Source of the DNA: an uncultured Dehalococcoidia bacterium
GTDB lineage: Bacteria; Chloroflexota; Dehalococcoidia; Dehalococcoidales; UBA3254
Reading direction: 5' to 3'
DNA length: 11,340 nt
Assembly (NCBI GenBank): GCA_903890885.1
Contig: CAITCX010000329.1
Location: forward strand, 1-11,340
How positions within the stretch are numbered: position 1 is the stretch's first letter; each line of letters opens with the position of its first letter. The position numbers were made by a program, and so were the translations under genes. This document shows positions 1 to 6,674 of this stretch, one piece after another. The notes under the pieces were generated by a model. The model saw only the letters and a list, made by a program, of their open reading frames with translations. It was not told the DNA's origin and did not search any database.

Positions 1-883
1 TGAAATGATATTCTTGGGTTCCATAATATTCCAAACAAAAAGAAGCGCAAGTACTACCTATTTTTGCACACTGCTCCATACTTAGTCCCTTGACCAGACC
101 ACTAATTAAGCCGCCACGGAATGAATCGCCTGCACCGGTGGGGTCAATAACCTTTCTGGGTTTAACTGCCGGAATTGAGGTTTCAGTTTTTCCCGTATAT
201 ATTGAGGAACCCAGTTCTCCGCGAGTAACGATGATAGTTTTGGCCAGTTTCAATAAAAATTCTTTACTTTTTCCAGTCTTACTCATAATCAGATCCATTT
301 CATAATCATTTGAGATGAGGATCAGGCAACCGTCGATAGCTTGTATCAGGTCTTTGGCCTCCAACATAGGTAATGACTGCCCAGGATCAAAAATATAATC
401 AATTCCTCTGGCCTTACACAAAAGGGAATTGTTCACCATGTCCTTGAGATTACCCGGTGAGATGATTACCAGCGTATCTTGAGGCTTAAATACATTAAAA
501 TCCAGATTGGTGGGATAGTTCATTGCTCCAGGATGAAATCCGGTAATCTGATTGTTAGCCAGGTCGGTAGTAATATAGGCACAGGCAGTAAGATCGTTCT
601 CGATTATTTTTATGTTTTGGGTGGAAATTCGGTTTTGTTTCAACCATTCAAAATAACGGTGGTAATCATGACCGATGGTGGCTGAGACTATTGGGTTTTC
701 TCCCATCAGAGTAAGAGCATAAGCAATATTACCGGCAGTGCCCCCGAATTTCTCTTTAACGCCATTCACCTGAAAAGAAACATTTAAAATATGGATTTTT
801 TCCGGAATAATATGTTCCGCGAAATATCCAGGAAAATCCATGATTCGATCATAGGCCATCGAACCATTGACAATAATATTCAT
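1..883 (-). CDS. Adenosine kinase-like PfkB family kinase (3' end outside window)
   Basis: Predicted to phosphorylate adenosine to AMP with ATP in the cytoplasm. The frame is open from the ATG at 881-883 to the window edge, giving 294 residues and lacking roughly the last 30 expected. Visible PfkB features: N-terminal GSMAYD (7-12), the GGTAGN substrate/lid segment (47-52), NNQI followed by HPGAM (110-121), and the ATP/anion-hole motif DPTGAGD (247-253) with D253 as catalytic base. From memory, the N-terminal AYD..MDFPG segment, the NNQI..F.PGAM stretch and the late LE..GTQE stretch match M. tuberculosis AdoK better than ribokinase or fructokinase; this is recall, not a search. A GGAGG lies 10 nt before the ATG. 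The start overlaps the upstream gene's stop as ATGA (880-883), so the two are probably translationally coupled. Proximity to ahcY and metK supports adenosine as substrate; another nucleoside or sugar remains possible. Confidence 0.82.
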   Translation of the reverse strand, partial: MNIIVNGSMAYDRIMDFPGYFAEHIIPEKIHILNVSFQVNGVKEKFGGTAGNIAYALTLMGENPIVSATIGHDYHRYFEWLKQNRISTQNIKIIENDLTACAYITTDLANNQITGFHPGAMNYPTNLDFNVFKPQDTLVIISPGNLKDMVNNSLLCKARGIDYIFDPGQSLPMLEAKDLIQAIDGCLILISNDYEMDLIMSKTGKSKEFLLKLAKTIIVTRGELGSSIYTGKTETSIPAVKPRKVIDPTGAGDSFRGGLISGLVKGLSMEQCAKIGSTCASFCLEYYGTQEYHF

Positions 884-1245
884 TGTTGGAAAGCCTCCGG
901 AAATACTTCTAAACTATTTTCCTGAATACAATGCAACCACTCATAGACACTGGGTTCATCGGAAACAAGGGGTGAAATATCAGAGTCCCTAATAATTTGG
1001 TTCTGGTCTACGATGCAAACAATCCAGCCTGGAATACCCGGCGCAATACCGCAATTATCATTTATGCGGAAGGCCATGAATTGTTTTTCGCTACACATGA
1101 GTCTATATTTTCTGTCTTGATATTTGATTAAGACCGGACGATTAAGGCATTCTTTACTGGAAAAAACGTTAATGAATTGCTGTAAAATATCAATCGGTCT
1201 TATACCTTCATTTGTAGTTCGGAAAGATATGTTGGCTGATTCCAT
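880..1245 (-). CDS. Uncharacterised 121-residue protein coupled to the adenosine kinase-like gene
   Basis: I do not recognise this family. It is a small soluble-looking protein with no signal peptide or membrane segment. It has three cysteines in its central part (C50, C65, C77) and one near the C-terminus (C105), without zinc-ribbon spacing, and a Gly/Pro-rich turn GIAPGIPGW at about 66-74. The region from about residue 33 to 83 alternates hydrophobic and charged residues in a way that suggests beta strands. Its ATG at 1243-1245 has an AGAGG about 4 nt upstream. Its TGA overlaps the ATG of the kinase gene by ATGA, and the kinase's GGAGG lies inside its last codons, so it is likely a real gene read as the first cistron of this operon. 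A good sigma70-type promoter lies directly upstream. The function could relate to adenosine or methyl-cycle metabolism, but that rests on position alone. Confidence 0.75.
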   Translation of the reverse strand: MESANISFRTTNEGIRPIDILQQFINVFSSKECLNRPVLIKYQDRKYRLMCSEKQFMAFRINDNCGIAPGIPGWIVCIVDQNQIIRDSDISPLVSDEPSVYEWLHCIQENSLEVFPEAFQQ

Positions 1246-1280
1246 TTTGCCTCTGTTTTCAAATCAGTATCTTACAATTC

Positions 1281-1292
1281 CATACGCGTATG
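1281..1292. promoter_or_regulatory. 12-bp perfect palindrome at predicted start site (possible operator)
   Basis: CATACGCGTATG is a perfect 12-bp inverted repeat in the gap between the kinase operon and ahcY. It lies immediately downstream of the minus-strand -10 hexamer, so its centre falls on the predicted transcription start. This is a typical place for a repressor operator. No transcription factor gene is present in the window to match it, so binding is inference. Confidence 0.4.
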
Positions 1293-1321
1293 ATTATACT
1301 ATCTACCTTATTACCTTTCAA
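1293..1321 (-). promoter_or_regulatory. Sigma70-type promoter for the 121-aa gene and kinase
   Basis: On the minus strand TTGAAA (1316-1321) and a consensus TATAAT (1293-1298) are separated by exactly 17 bp. The match is 11 of 12 positions. The predicted start near 1286 gives a leader of about 40 nt before the ATG at 1245. Confidence 0.65.
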
Positions 1322-1425
1322 TATTGATCAGGTGAAATTTGGTCCATAATTCCGTAGAATGGCAGCTTTAACTTTAGATAAGGATCATGGGATAAAGATC
1401 ATATACTTCAGCTTATATTATTTGA

Positions 1426-1431
1426 TATAAT
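1426..1431 (+). promoter_or_regulatory. Candidate -10 element for ahcY
   Basis: A consensus TATAAT lies on the plus strand about 80 nt before the ahcY start, in a very AT-rich stretch. No convincing -35 hexamer sits 16-18 bp upstream, so the promoter assignment is weak. Several other AT-rich near matches exist between 1345 and 1475. I see no SAM or SAH riboswitch-like structure in the 1322-1511 leader, only a short AT-rich hairpin (AAAGTA/TACTTT, 1481-1496) just before the ribosome binding site. Confidence 0.3.
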
Positions 1432-1511
1432 AAAATTGATAGATTGTATACGATATTCATTGATTTCAATATATTGTGAAAAAGTAAAGCTACTTTAAGG
1501 AGCAAAATCCA

Positions 1512-2777
1512 ATGGTCTCAAAAAAATCCTATGATATAAAAGACCTGAAACTGGCAGAAAGCGGTCGTCAGCGCATGGAATGGGCGGAGCGCGAAATGCC
1601 CGTCCTGAGGCAAATAAAATCCAGATTTGCCAAAGAAAAACCTCTTAAGGGTCTAAAAGTAGCCGGTTGTTTGCATATAACATCTGAGACCGGCAATCTC
1701 GCACTTACTTTGCAATCCGGAGGCGCGGATTTAATTTTCTGCGCTTCTAATCCACTTTCTACACAGGATGAGGTAGCTGCAGCTCTAGTGGAATACGGAA
1801 TTCCTACAAACGCCATCAAGGGTGAAGATGAAAAGACCTATTATAAGCACATTACCACAGCCCTCAACCATGCCCCGCAAATGACCATTGATGATGGAGC
1901 CGACCTGGTGACCGTTCTGCATACCAAACGAGAGGAACTGATCAAGAACGTAATCGGGGGCACAGAGGAGACTACTACAGGCGTGATCCGCCTGCGCAGC
2001 ATGGAAAAGGCGAAGGCCTTGAAATATCCGATCATCGCTGTTAACGATGCATTGACCAAGCATTTCTTCGATAACCGCTACGGCACCGGCCAGAGCACGT
2101 TGGACGGCATCACCCGCGCCACAAACATCCTCTGGGCGGGCAAGAACGTCGTCATCGCTGGTTACGGCTGGTGTGGGCGCGGCGCAGCCCTTAAGGCCAA
2201 AGGAATGGGCTCTCAGGTCATCGTCACCGAAGTCGATCCACTCAAAGCCCTGGAAGCCGTGATGGACGGTTACAGAGTGATGCCAATGGCTGAAGCAGCA
2301 GCTATCGGCGATATCTTCATTACTGTCACTGGCGATGTTAACGTAATTGATAAAGCCCATTTCCCAACTATGAAGGATGGGGCCATCCTGGCTAACAGCG
2401 GCCATTTTAACGTAGAGATCAATATCCCGGCCCTGGAAAAACTGGCCAGGAGCAAGCGGACAATTCGCCCTTATGTAGATGAATACACTCTTAAGACCGG
2501 TCAACGCATCCATATCCTGGGCGAAGGCCGGCTTATCAATCTAGCGGCTGCCGAAGGGCATCCAGCCAGCGTCATGGATATGAGCTTCGCTAATCAGGCC
2601 CTCTGCCTGGAATATCTGGTCAAGAACCAGGGGAAAATCAAAACCAAGGTGTATTCAGTCCCTGAGGACATCGATAAAGAAATCGCCCGCTTGAAATTGC
2701 AGTCTATGGGGGCCAAAATTGATACTCTCACAGCTGAACAGGTGAAGTATCTGGCTGGCTGGGAACAGGGAACGTAG
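1512..2777 (+). CDS. ahcY: S-adenosylhomocysteine hydrolase (archaeal/Thermotoga type)
   Basis: NAD-dependent cytoplasmic enzyme that reversibly splits S-adenosylhomocysteine to adenosine and homocysteine, removing the inhibitor left after SAM-dependent methylation. The 421-aa protein shows the substrate-domain segments HITSET (55-60), STQDE (83-87), DDGAD (127-131), EETTTG (152-157) and NDALTK (178-183, with K183), then the Rossmann loop GYGWCGRG (217-224), with E240 likely contacting the NAD ribose, and GHFN (297-300). It carries the GTGQS variant (191-195) and ends in W..GT. It lacks the C-terminal KPxxYRY-like tail that in classical enzymes completes the neighbour's cofactor site. Both traits mark the shorter archaeal/Thermotoga branch. 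AAGGAG (1497-1502) lies 9 nt before the ATG. It heads the cluster with metK 27 nt downstream. In some archaea, enzymes of this branch prefer S-inosylhomocysteine, so the exact substrate is not certain. Confidence 0.95.
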   Translation: MVSKKSYDIKDLKLAESGRQRMEWAEREMPVLRQIKSRFAKEKPLKGLKVAGCLHITSETGNLALTLQSGGADLIFCASNPLSTQDEVAAALVEYGIPTNAIKGEDEKTYYKHITTALNHAPQMTIDDGADLVTVLHTKREELIKNVIGGTEETTTGVIRLRSMEKAKALKYPIIAVNDALTKHFFDNRYGTGQSTLDGITRATNILWAGKNVVIAGYGWCGRGAALKAKGMGSQVIVTEVDPLKALEAVMDGYRVMPMAEAAAIGDIFITVTGDVNVIDKAHFPTMKDGAILANSGHFNVEINIPALEKLARSKRTIRPYVDEYTLKTGQRIHILGEGRLINLAAAEGHPASVMDMSFANQALCLEYLVKNQGKIKTKVYSVPEDIDKEIARLKLQSMGAKIDTLTAEQVKYLAGWEQGT

Positions 2778-2804
2778 TACAAATTGTTTAGGAGGTTTAT
2801 TTAA

Positions 2805-4031
2805 TTGTCTAACACATTTAGCGGTTCGTCGAAATATCTTTTCACTTCGGAATCCGTCACAGAAGGCCATCCGGATAAGATTTGTGATCAGATTTCGGAC
2901 GGCATACTGGATGCGATTATCAAAGAAGACCCAACTGCCAGAGTAGCCTGCGAGACGGCGGTCACCAACGGCCTGGTTATCGTAATGGGTGAAATCACCA
3001 CCAAGACCTACGTTGAGATACCGGAAATAGTACGTGGTATTATCCGAGATATAGGTTACACCGATCCGGAATACGGGTTTGAGTATAAGTCCTGCGGTGT
3101 CCTTTCATCTATCGGCAAACAGTCTGCCGATATCGATGGTGGCGTAAGTAAATCCCAGGAAGCCAAGAAAGGCGTAAAACAAGCGGATGAACTGGATCTG
3201 ACCGGTGCCGGAGATCAAGGCATGATGGTTGGTTTCGCCTGCAACGAAACCCCCGAATTAATGCCGCTGCCGATTGCCTTGTCTCACCGACTGGCCAGGC
3301 GACTGGCAGAAGTTAGAAAAAACAAGACCCTGACTTATCTGCGTCCGGACGGCAAAACACAGGTTACCATGGAATATTCATTTGGTGTGCCCAAACGTAT
3401 AGCCAGTGTTGTAATAGGCGCTCAACACAATGAAGGTGTTTCTCAATCTCAGATTAAAAAAGACGTAATTGAACACGTTATTAAACCTATCATACCTGCT
3501 GAATATCTGGATAAAAATACTGAATACTACGTGAATGCCACTGGACGTTTTGTGATAGGTGGACCTGCATCTGATACTGGTTTCACTGGCCGCAAGATTC
3601 TGGTGGATACTTACGGAGGCATGGCGCGGCACGGCGGCGGCGCCTTCTCCGGGAAAGACCCCACCAAAGTTGACCGTTCAGCGGCTTATATGGGACGCTA
3701 TGTAGCTAAAAATATAGTAGCAGCCGGCCTGGCCGACCGCTGTGAAATCCAGATTGCCTATGTAATCGGCGTGGCTCATCCGTTATCGGTCTCTATCGAA
3801 ACCTTTGAGACTGCCAAAGTTGATAATCAAATAATACTCGATCTTATCAATAAACATTTCGATCTCAGGCCGGAAGCCATTATCCGTCACCTTGATCTGC
3901 GCCGCCCAATCTACAGGCAGACCGCCTCCTACGGACACTTCGGCCGCACTGATATCGACCTTCCATGGGAAAAAACGGACAAGGCCAGTATTCTGAAGAA
4001 AGAAGCTTTCGGGGCTAAGACGAAAAAATAA
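2805..4031 (+). CDS. metK: S-adenosylmethionine synthetase (TTG start)
   Basis: Makes S-adenosylmethionine from methionine and ATP, releasing phosphate and pyrophosphate; a cytoplasmic oligomer needing Mg2+ and K+. The 408-residue length is only slightly above the usual 380-400. Signatures: GHPDK (21-25, ATP/metal site), GAGDQG (134-139), the glycine-rich loop GGGAFSGKDPTKVDRSAAY (277-295), and GHFGR (377-381) near the C-terminus. All expected catalytic motifs are present. The start codon is TTG (2805-2807), chosen because a clean GGAGG lies 9 nt upstream and no in-frame ATG lies before the conserved YLFTSESVTEGHPDK segment. It lies 27 nt after ahcY, so the two are almost certainly co-transcribed and work in the same methyl cycle. 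No SAM riboswitch is visible ahead of either gene. Confidence 0.98.
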   Translation: MSNTFSGSSKYLFTSESVTEGHPDKICDQISDGILDAIIKEDPTARVACETAVTNGLVIVMGEITTKTYVEIPEIVRGIIRDIGYTDPEYGFEYKSCGVLSSIGKQSADIDGGVSKSQEAKKGVKQADELDLTGAGDQGMMVGFACNETPELMPLPIALSHRLARRLAEVRKNKTLTYLRPDGKTQVTMEYSFGVPKRIASVVIGAQHNEGVSQSQIKKDVIEHVIKPIIPAEYLDKNTEYYVNATGRFVIGGPASDTGFTGRKILVDTYGGMARHGGGAFSGKDPTKVDRSAAYMGRYVAKNIVAAGLADRCEIQIAYVIGVAHPLSVSIETFETAKVDNQIILDLINKHFDLRPEAIIRHLDLRRPIYRQTASYGHFGRTDIDLPWEKTDKASILKKEAFGAKTKK

Positions 4032-4038
4032 AAGGGAT

Positions 4039-4067
4039 AGGGGGGCGAAAGCTCCCCTTTCGGTTTT
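4039..4067 (+). terminator. Hairpin between metK and the phosphohexomutase (weak terminator or attenuator)
   Basis: AGGGGGGC (4039-4046), a GAAA tetraloop, then GCTCCCCT (4051-4058) form an 8-bp stem with one G-U pair. A competing stem CGAAAG (4046-4051)/CTTTCG (4057-4062) with a 5-nt loop uses overlapping bases and is followed by GGTTTT. The T-run is short, so termination would be partial. The next gene starts only 7 nt after this T-run. Confidence 0.5.
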
Positions 4068-4073
4068 AAAAAG

Positions 4074-5507
4074 ATGAACAAAATTAACCCGATTAAATTC
4101 GGCACAGACGGCTGGCGGGCGGTCATCGCCCGGGAGTTTACCTTTGAAAACGTGCGGATTTGCGCTCAGGCATTGATCGAATATATGCAGGAAACCGGGT
4201 TGGCCTCCAAAGGGCTGGTTATCGGCTACGATACCCGCTTCGCTTCAGAGGATTTCGCGGCAGCTTGTGCTGATGTTGCCGCCGCTAATGGTATAAAGGT
4301 CTATCTCAGCGTGAAAGCCATTCCTACCCCTGAGGTCAGCTACGCCATTACTCTGAAGAAGGCCGGAGCGGGCGTCGTTATTACTGCCAGTCATAACCCG
4401 GGTAACTATAACGGTTTTAAGATAAAATCGGCTGACGGTGCCAGTGCTCCCACTGAAATGATCGCCGGCGTGGAACAGAAGATCGCCCGTATTTTTGAAA
4501 GCAGTGGTACGAAAAATATCCCAACGGCTAAAACTCCTACCAGGGGTATAGTTGAGAAGTGCGATTTTGATACAGCTTATCTGCAGCGAGTCGCTGAATT
4601 TGTCGACCTTAATCGCATAAAACAGAGCGGTTTGAAAATAGTTGTTGACTCAATGTACGGCGCGGGTTCAGGTTATTTCAAATCCCTCTTCAGAGGTGGA
4701 AATGTCACAGTAGCAGAGATTAACGCTGAGCGCAATCCATTTTTCCCAGACATTAATCCGGAACCTATTGCCGTTAATCTAAAAAAATTATCGGCCACAA
4801 TCGTTCGCGACGGAGCTTCGGTCGGCCTGGCTACCGATGGAGATGCTGACCGCATTGGCATCATGGATGAAAAAGGCCGTTTCATAACACAGCTTGAGGT
4901 CTACGCCTTACTGGCACTGTACTGGCTGGAAATCCGCGGCGAGCGCGGCGCCATTGTGAAAACAGTCACAGCCACCAGTATGCTTTACCGCCTGGGCGAT
5001 CTCTTTAAAGTGCCTGTCATAGAAACACCGGTGGGTTTCAAATATGTAGCTCCGGTCATGCTAGAGCAGAATGCCCTTATCGGCGGAGAAGAAAGCGGCG
5101 GTTACGGATTTCGCGGTCATGTGCCGGAAAGGGACGCTGTTCTGGCCGGGCTTTGTTTCCTCGACCTCATGGTGGCTACAGGTAAAACACCTTCTGAGCT
5201 AGTCGAATATTTATTCAGTAAAGTAGGGATTCATTATTACAACCGCCGGGATTTCCATTTCGAGGAAAAACGCCGTGCGGAGATTATTAATCAACTTCTG
5301 CAGAATAAACCTTCGGTAATAGATGGTCAAAAAGTGCTCAAGTTCGATACCACTGACGGTTTCAGATTTACCCTGGCGGACAGTTCCTGGCTTCTGGTGC
5401 GTTTCTCAGGTACTGAACCTCTGCTACGCATCTATGCCGAGAGTCACAGTCACACCCAGGTCGATAACATACTGGATTTTGGTCAGCAACTTACCGGTGT
5501 CATGTAG
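4074..5507 (+). CDS. Phosphoglucomutase/phosphomannomutase family protein
   Basis: Alpha-D-phosphohexomutase that interconverts hexose 6- and 1-phosphates through a phosphoserine intermediate. The 477-aa sequence holds all four family motifs: TASHNP (104-109) with catalytic Ser106, the Mg2+ loop DGDADR (255-260), the sugar-recognition loop GEESGG (338-343) and the phosphate-binding loop RFSGTEP (443-449). The N-terminal FGTDGWR is typical of the COG1109 group (GlmM/ManB/Pgm), within which substrate preference cannot be read reliably. The adjacent PGI/PMI gene suggests glucose or mannose phosphates rather than glucosamine-6-P. The ATG at 4074 is the only start that fits; no Shine-Dalgarno sequence is visible, and a hairpin ends 15 nt upstream, so initiation may be weak or conditional. 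The isomerase gene begins 53 nt downstream with no terminator between them. Confidence 0.93.
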   Translation: MNKINPIKFGTDGWRAVIAREFTFENVRICAQALIEYMQETGLASKGLVIGYDTRFASEDFAAACADVAAANGIKVYLSVKAIPTPEVSYAITLKKAGAGVVITASHNPGNYNGFKIKSADGASAPTEMIAGVEQKIARIFESSGTKNIPTAKTPTRGIVEKCDFDTAYLQRVAEFVDLNRIKQSGLKIVVDSMYGAGSGYFKSLFRGGNVTVAEINAERNPFFPDINPEPIAVNLKKLSATIVRDGASVGLATDGDADRIGIMDEKGRFITQLEVYALLALYWLEIRGERGAIVKTVTATSMLYRLGDLFKVPVIETPVGFKYVAPVMLEQNALIGGEESGGYGFRGHVPERDAVLAGLCFLDLMVATGKTPSELVEYLFSKVGIHYYNRRDFHFEEKRRAEIINQLLQNKPSVIDGQKVLKFDTTDGFRFTLADSSWLLVRFSGTEPLLRIYAESHSHTQVDNILDFGQQLTGVM

Positions 5508-5560
5508 TTTTATCTAAAATCCCCATATAAGGTTACTGACGATAAAGCGAGGTAAAGGTT

Positions 5561-6634
5561 ATGGAAAAGAAGATTAATATCAACCTGGACGAGTTGCAAA
5601 CCTACCGGCAATACGACCCCGGCGATATGCTGCTACACATCCGCAATTTCCCCAATCTTTCCGAGCAAGCCTGGAAAGTTGCCCGGGGCTTTCACTTGGC
5701 AGACGAATACCGGAAGATCAAGAAAATCGTTATTCTGGGTATGGGTGGATCGGCGATTGGAGGCGACCTGATTGGCGGACTAGCGGTCAACGAAGCCTCA
5801 GTGACGGTCGCAGTTTGCCGGGATTATAACCTGCCGCATTATGTGGACGCGGAAACTCTGGTGATAGCTTCCAGCTATTCAGGAATGACTGAGGAGACCC
5901 TTTCTGCTTTCACACAGGCTTGCAAGACGCCTGCTAAGAAACTGGCCATCACTACCGGTGGAAAATTGAAGACCCTCTGTGAGAGTCTGAATATTCCAGT
6001 ATTTACTTTCGACTATAAGTCCTCGCCTCGCGCTGCTCTACCGTTTAGCTTCTTTTTACTGCTGGGTTTGCTGCAAAATCTTCAGGTATTACATGATAAG
6101 AATGTTGAAGTAGCCACAACTATTAAGGAACTGCACTCTTTAGCCTCCAAAATCAATGAGCGGGTACCTTCGAAGTCTAATATGGCTAAAGTGCTGGCCG
6201 ACCAATTAAACGGCCGTTTGCCCATTATTTACGGCGCAGGCATCATGGGGCCAGTAGCCCAGCGCTGGAAGACTCAAATCAATGAAAATAGTAAAACCAT
6301 GGCTTATTATGAGGTCTTTGCCGAATTAAACCACAATGCTATCGTAGGTTATCAACTCCCGAAAATGATAAAAGAGTGTACAGTAGTGATGTTGGACTCT
6401 TTTCTGCTGCACGAACGCATCCGGCTGCGCTATGAAATCACGCAAAAACTGCTTGAACAAGCTGGTATCCCCTATCAGGTTATAAGGGCAGAAAGCAGCA
6501 CCCCCCTAAGCCAGATGATGGAGTTGGTTTTTGTAGGAGATTATGTCAGCTATTATCTGGCTATGTTGAACGGAGTCGATCCATCACCGGTCAAGTCTAT
6601 TGACTTCCTGAAAAACAGCCTGGCTGGAAAATAA
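5561..6634 (+). CDS. Bifunctional phosphoglucose/phosphomannose isomerase
   Basis: SIS-domain isomerase predicted to interconvert fructose-6-P with glucose-6-P and mannose-6-P. The 357-aa length fits the archaeal/bacterial PGI/PMI family and is much shorter than classical Pgi. N-terminal SIS domain: GMGGSAIGGD (60-69) and the phosphate-binding SYSGMTEET (105-113). A second SIS-like half carries ENSKTMAYYE (242-251) and ELNHN (255-259), which contain the glutamate and histidine expected for ring opening and proton transfer. The C-terminus has the DPSPVKSIDFLK helix (340-351) typical of the family's C-terminal domain. GAGG lies 8 nt before the ATG. Together with the upstream mutase it makes a two-step route from fructose-6-P to hexose-1-phosphates for nucleotide-sugar or compatible-solute synthesis. 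The relative PGI and PMI activity cannot be judged from sequence. Confidence 0.92.
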   Translation: MEKKININLDELQTYRQYDPGDMLLHIRNFPNLSEQAWKVARGFHLADEYRKIKKIVILGMGGSAIGGDLIGGLAVNEASVTVAVCRDYNLPHYVDAETLVIASSYSGMTEETLSAFTQACKTPAKKLAITTGGKLKTLCESLNIPVFTFDYKSSPRAALPFSFFLLLGLLQNLQVLHDKNVEVATTIKELHSLASKINERVPSKSNMAKVLADQLNGRLPIIYGAGIMGPVAQRWKTQINENSKTMAYYEVFAELNHNAIVGYQLPKMIKECTVVMLDSFLLHERIRLRYEITQKLLEQAGIPYQVIRAESSTPLSQMMELVFVGDYVSYYLAMLNGVDPSPVKSIDFLKNSLAGK

Positions 6635-6639
6635 AGCTA

Positions 6640-6666
6640 CCCATGCAAGGAGTCTCTTTGCATGGG
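6640..6666. terminator. Bidirectional hairpin between convergent genes
   Basis: CCCATGCAAGG (6640-6650), a 5-nt loop, and CTTTGCATGGG (6656-6666) form an 11-bp stem with one G-U pair, placed 5 nt after the PGI/PMI stop and 8 nt past the end of the convergent AICAR transformylase gene. On the minus strand it is followed by a T-rich stretch (TAGCTTTATTTT). No T-run follows on the plus strand, so it is better as a minus-strand terminator but may protect both 3' ends. Confidence 0.7.
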
Positions 6667-6674
6667 GATGTTAC

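Noticed and set aside
1..1500. Left end looks more AT-rich than the rest, suggesting transfer
   Set aside because: The difference is visible but modest, much of it intergenic, and there are no mobile-element genes, repeats or tRNA junctions to support recent acquisition.
1322..1511. Possible SAM or SAH riboswitch ahead of ahcY
   Set aside because: The leader is very AT-rich, and I could not find the paired stems or conserved core of known SAM or SAH riboswitches. A covariance-model search would settle it.
1785..2513. Long minus-strand open frame of 242 codons inside ahcY
   Set aside because: It lies wholly opposite a clear ahcY gene, has no ribosome binding site or recognisable domain, and is explained by the codon pattern of the real gene.
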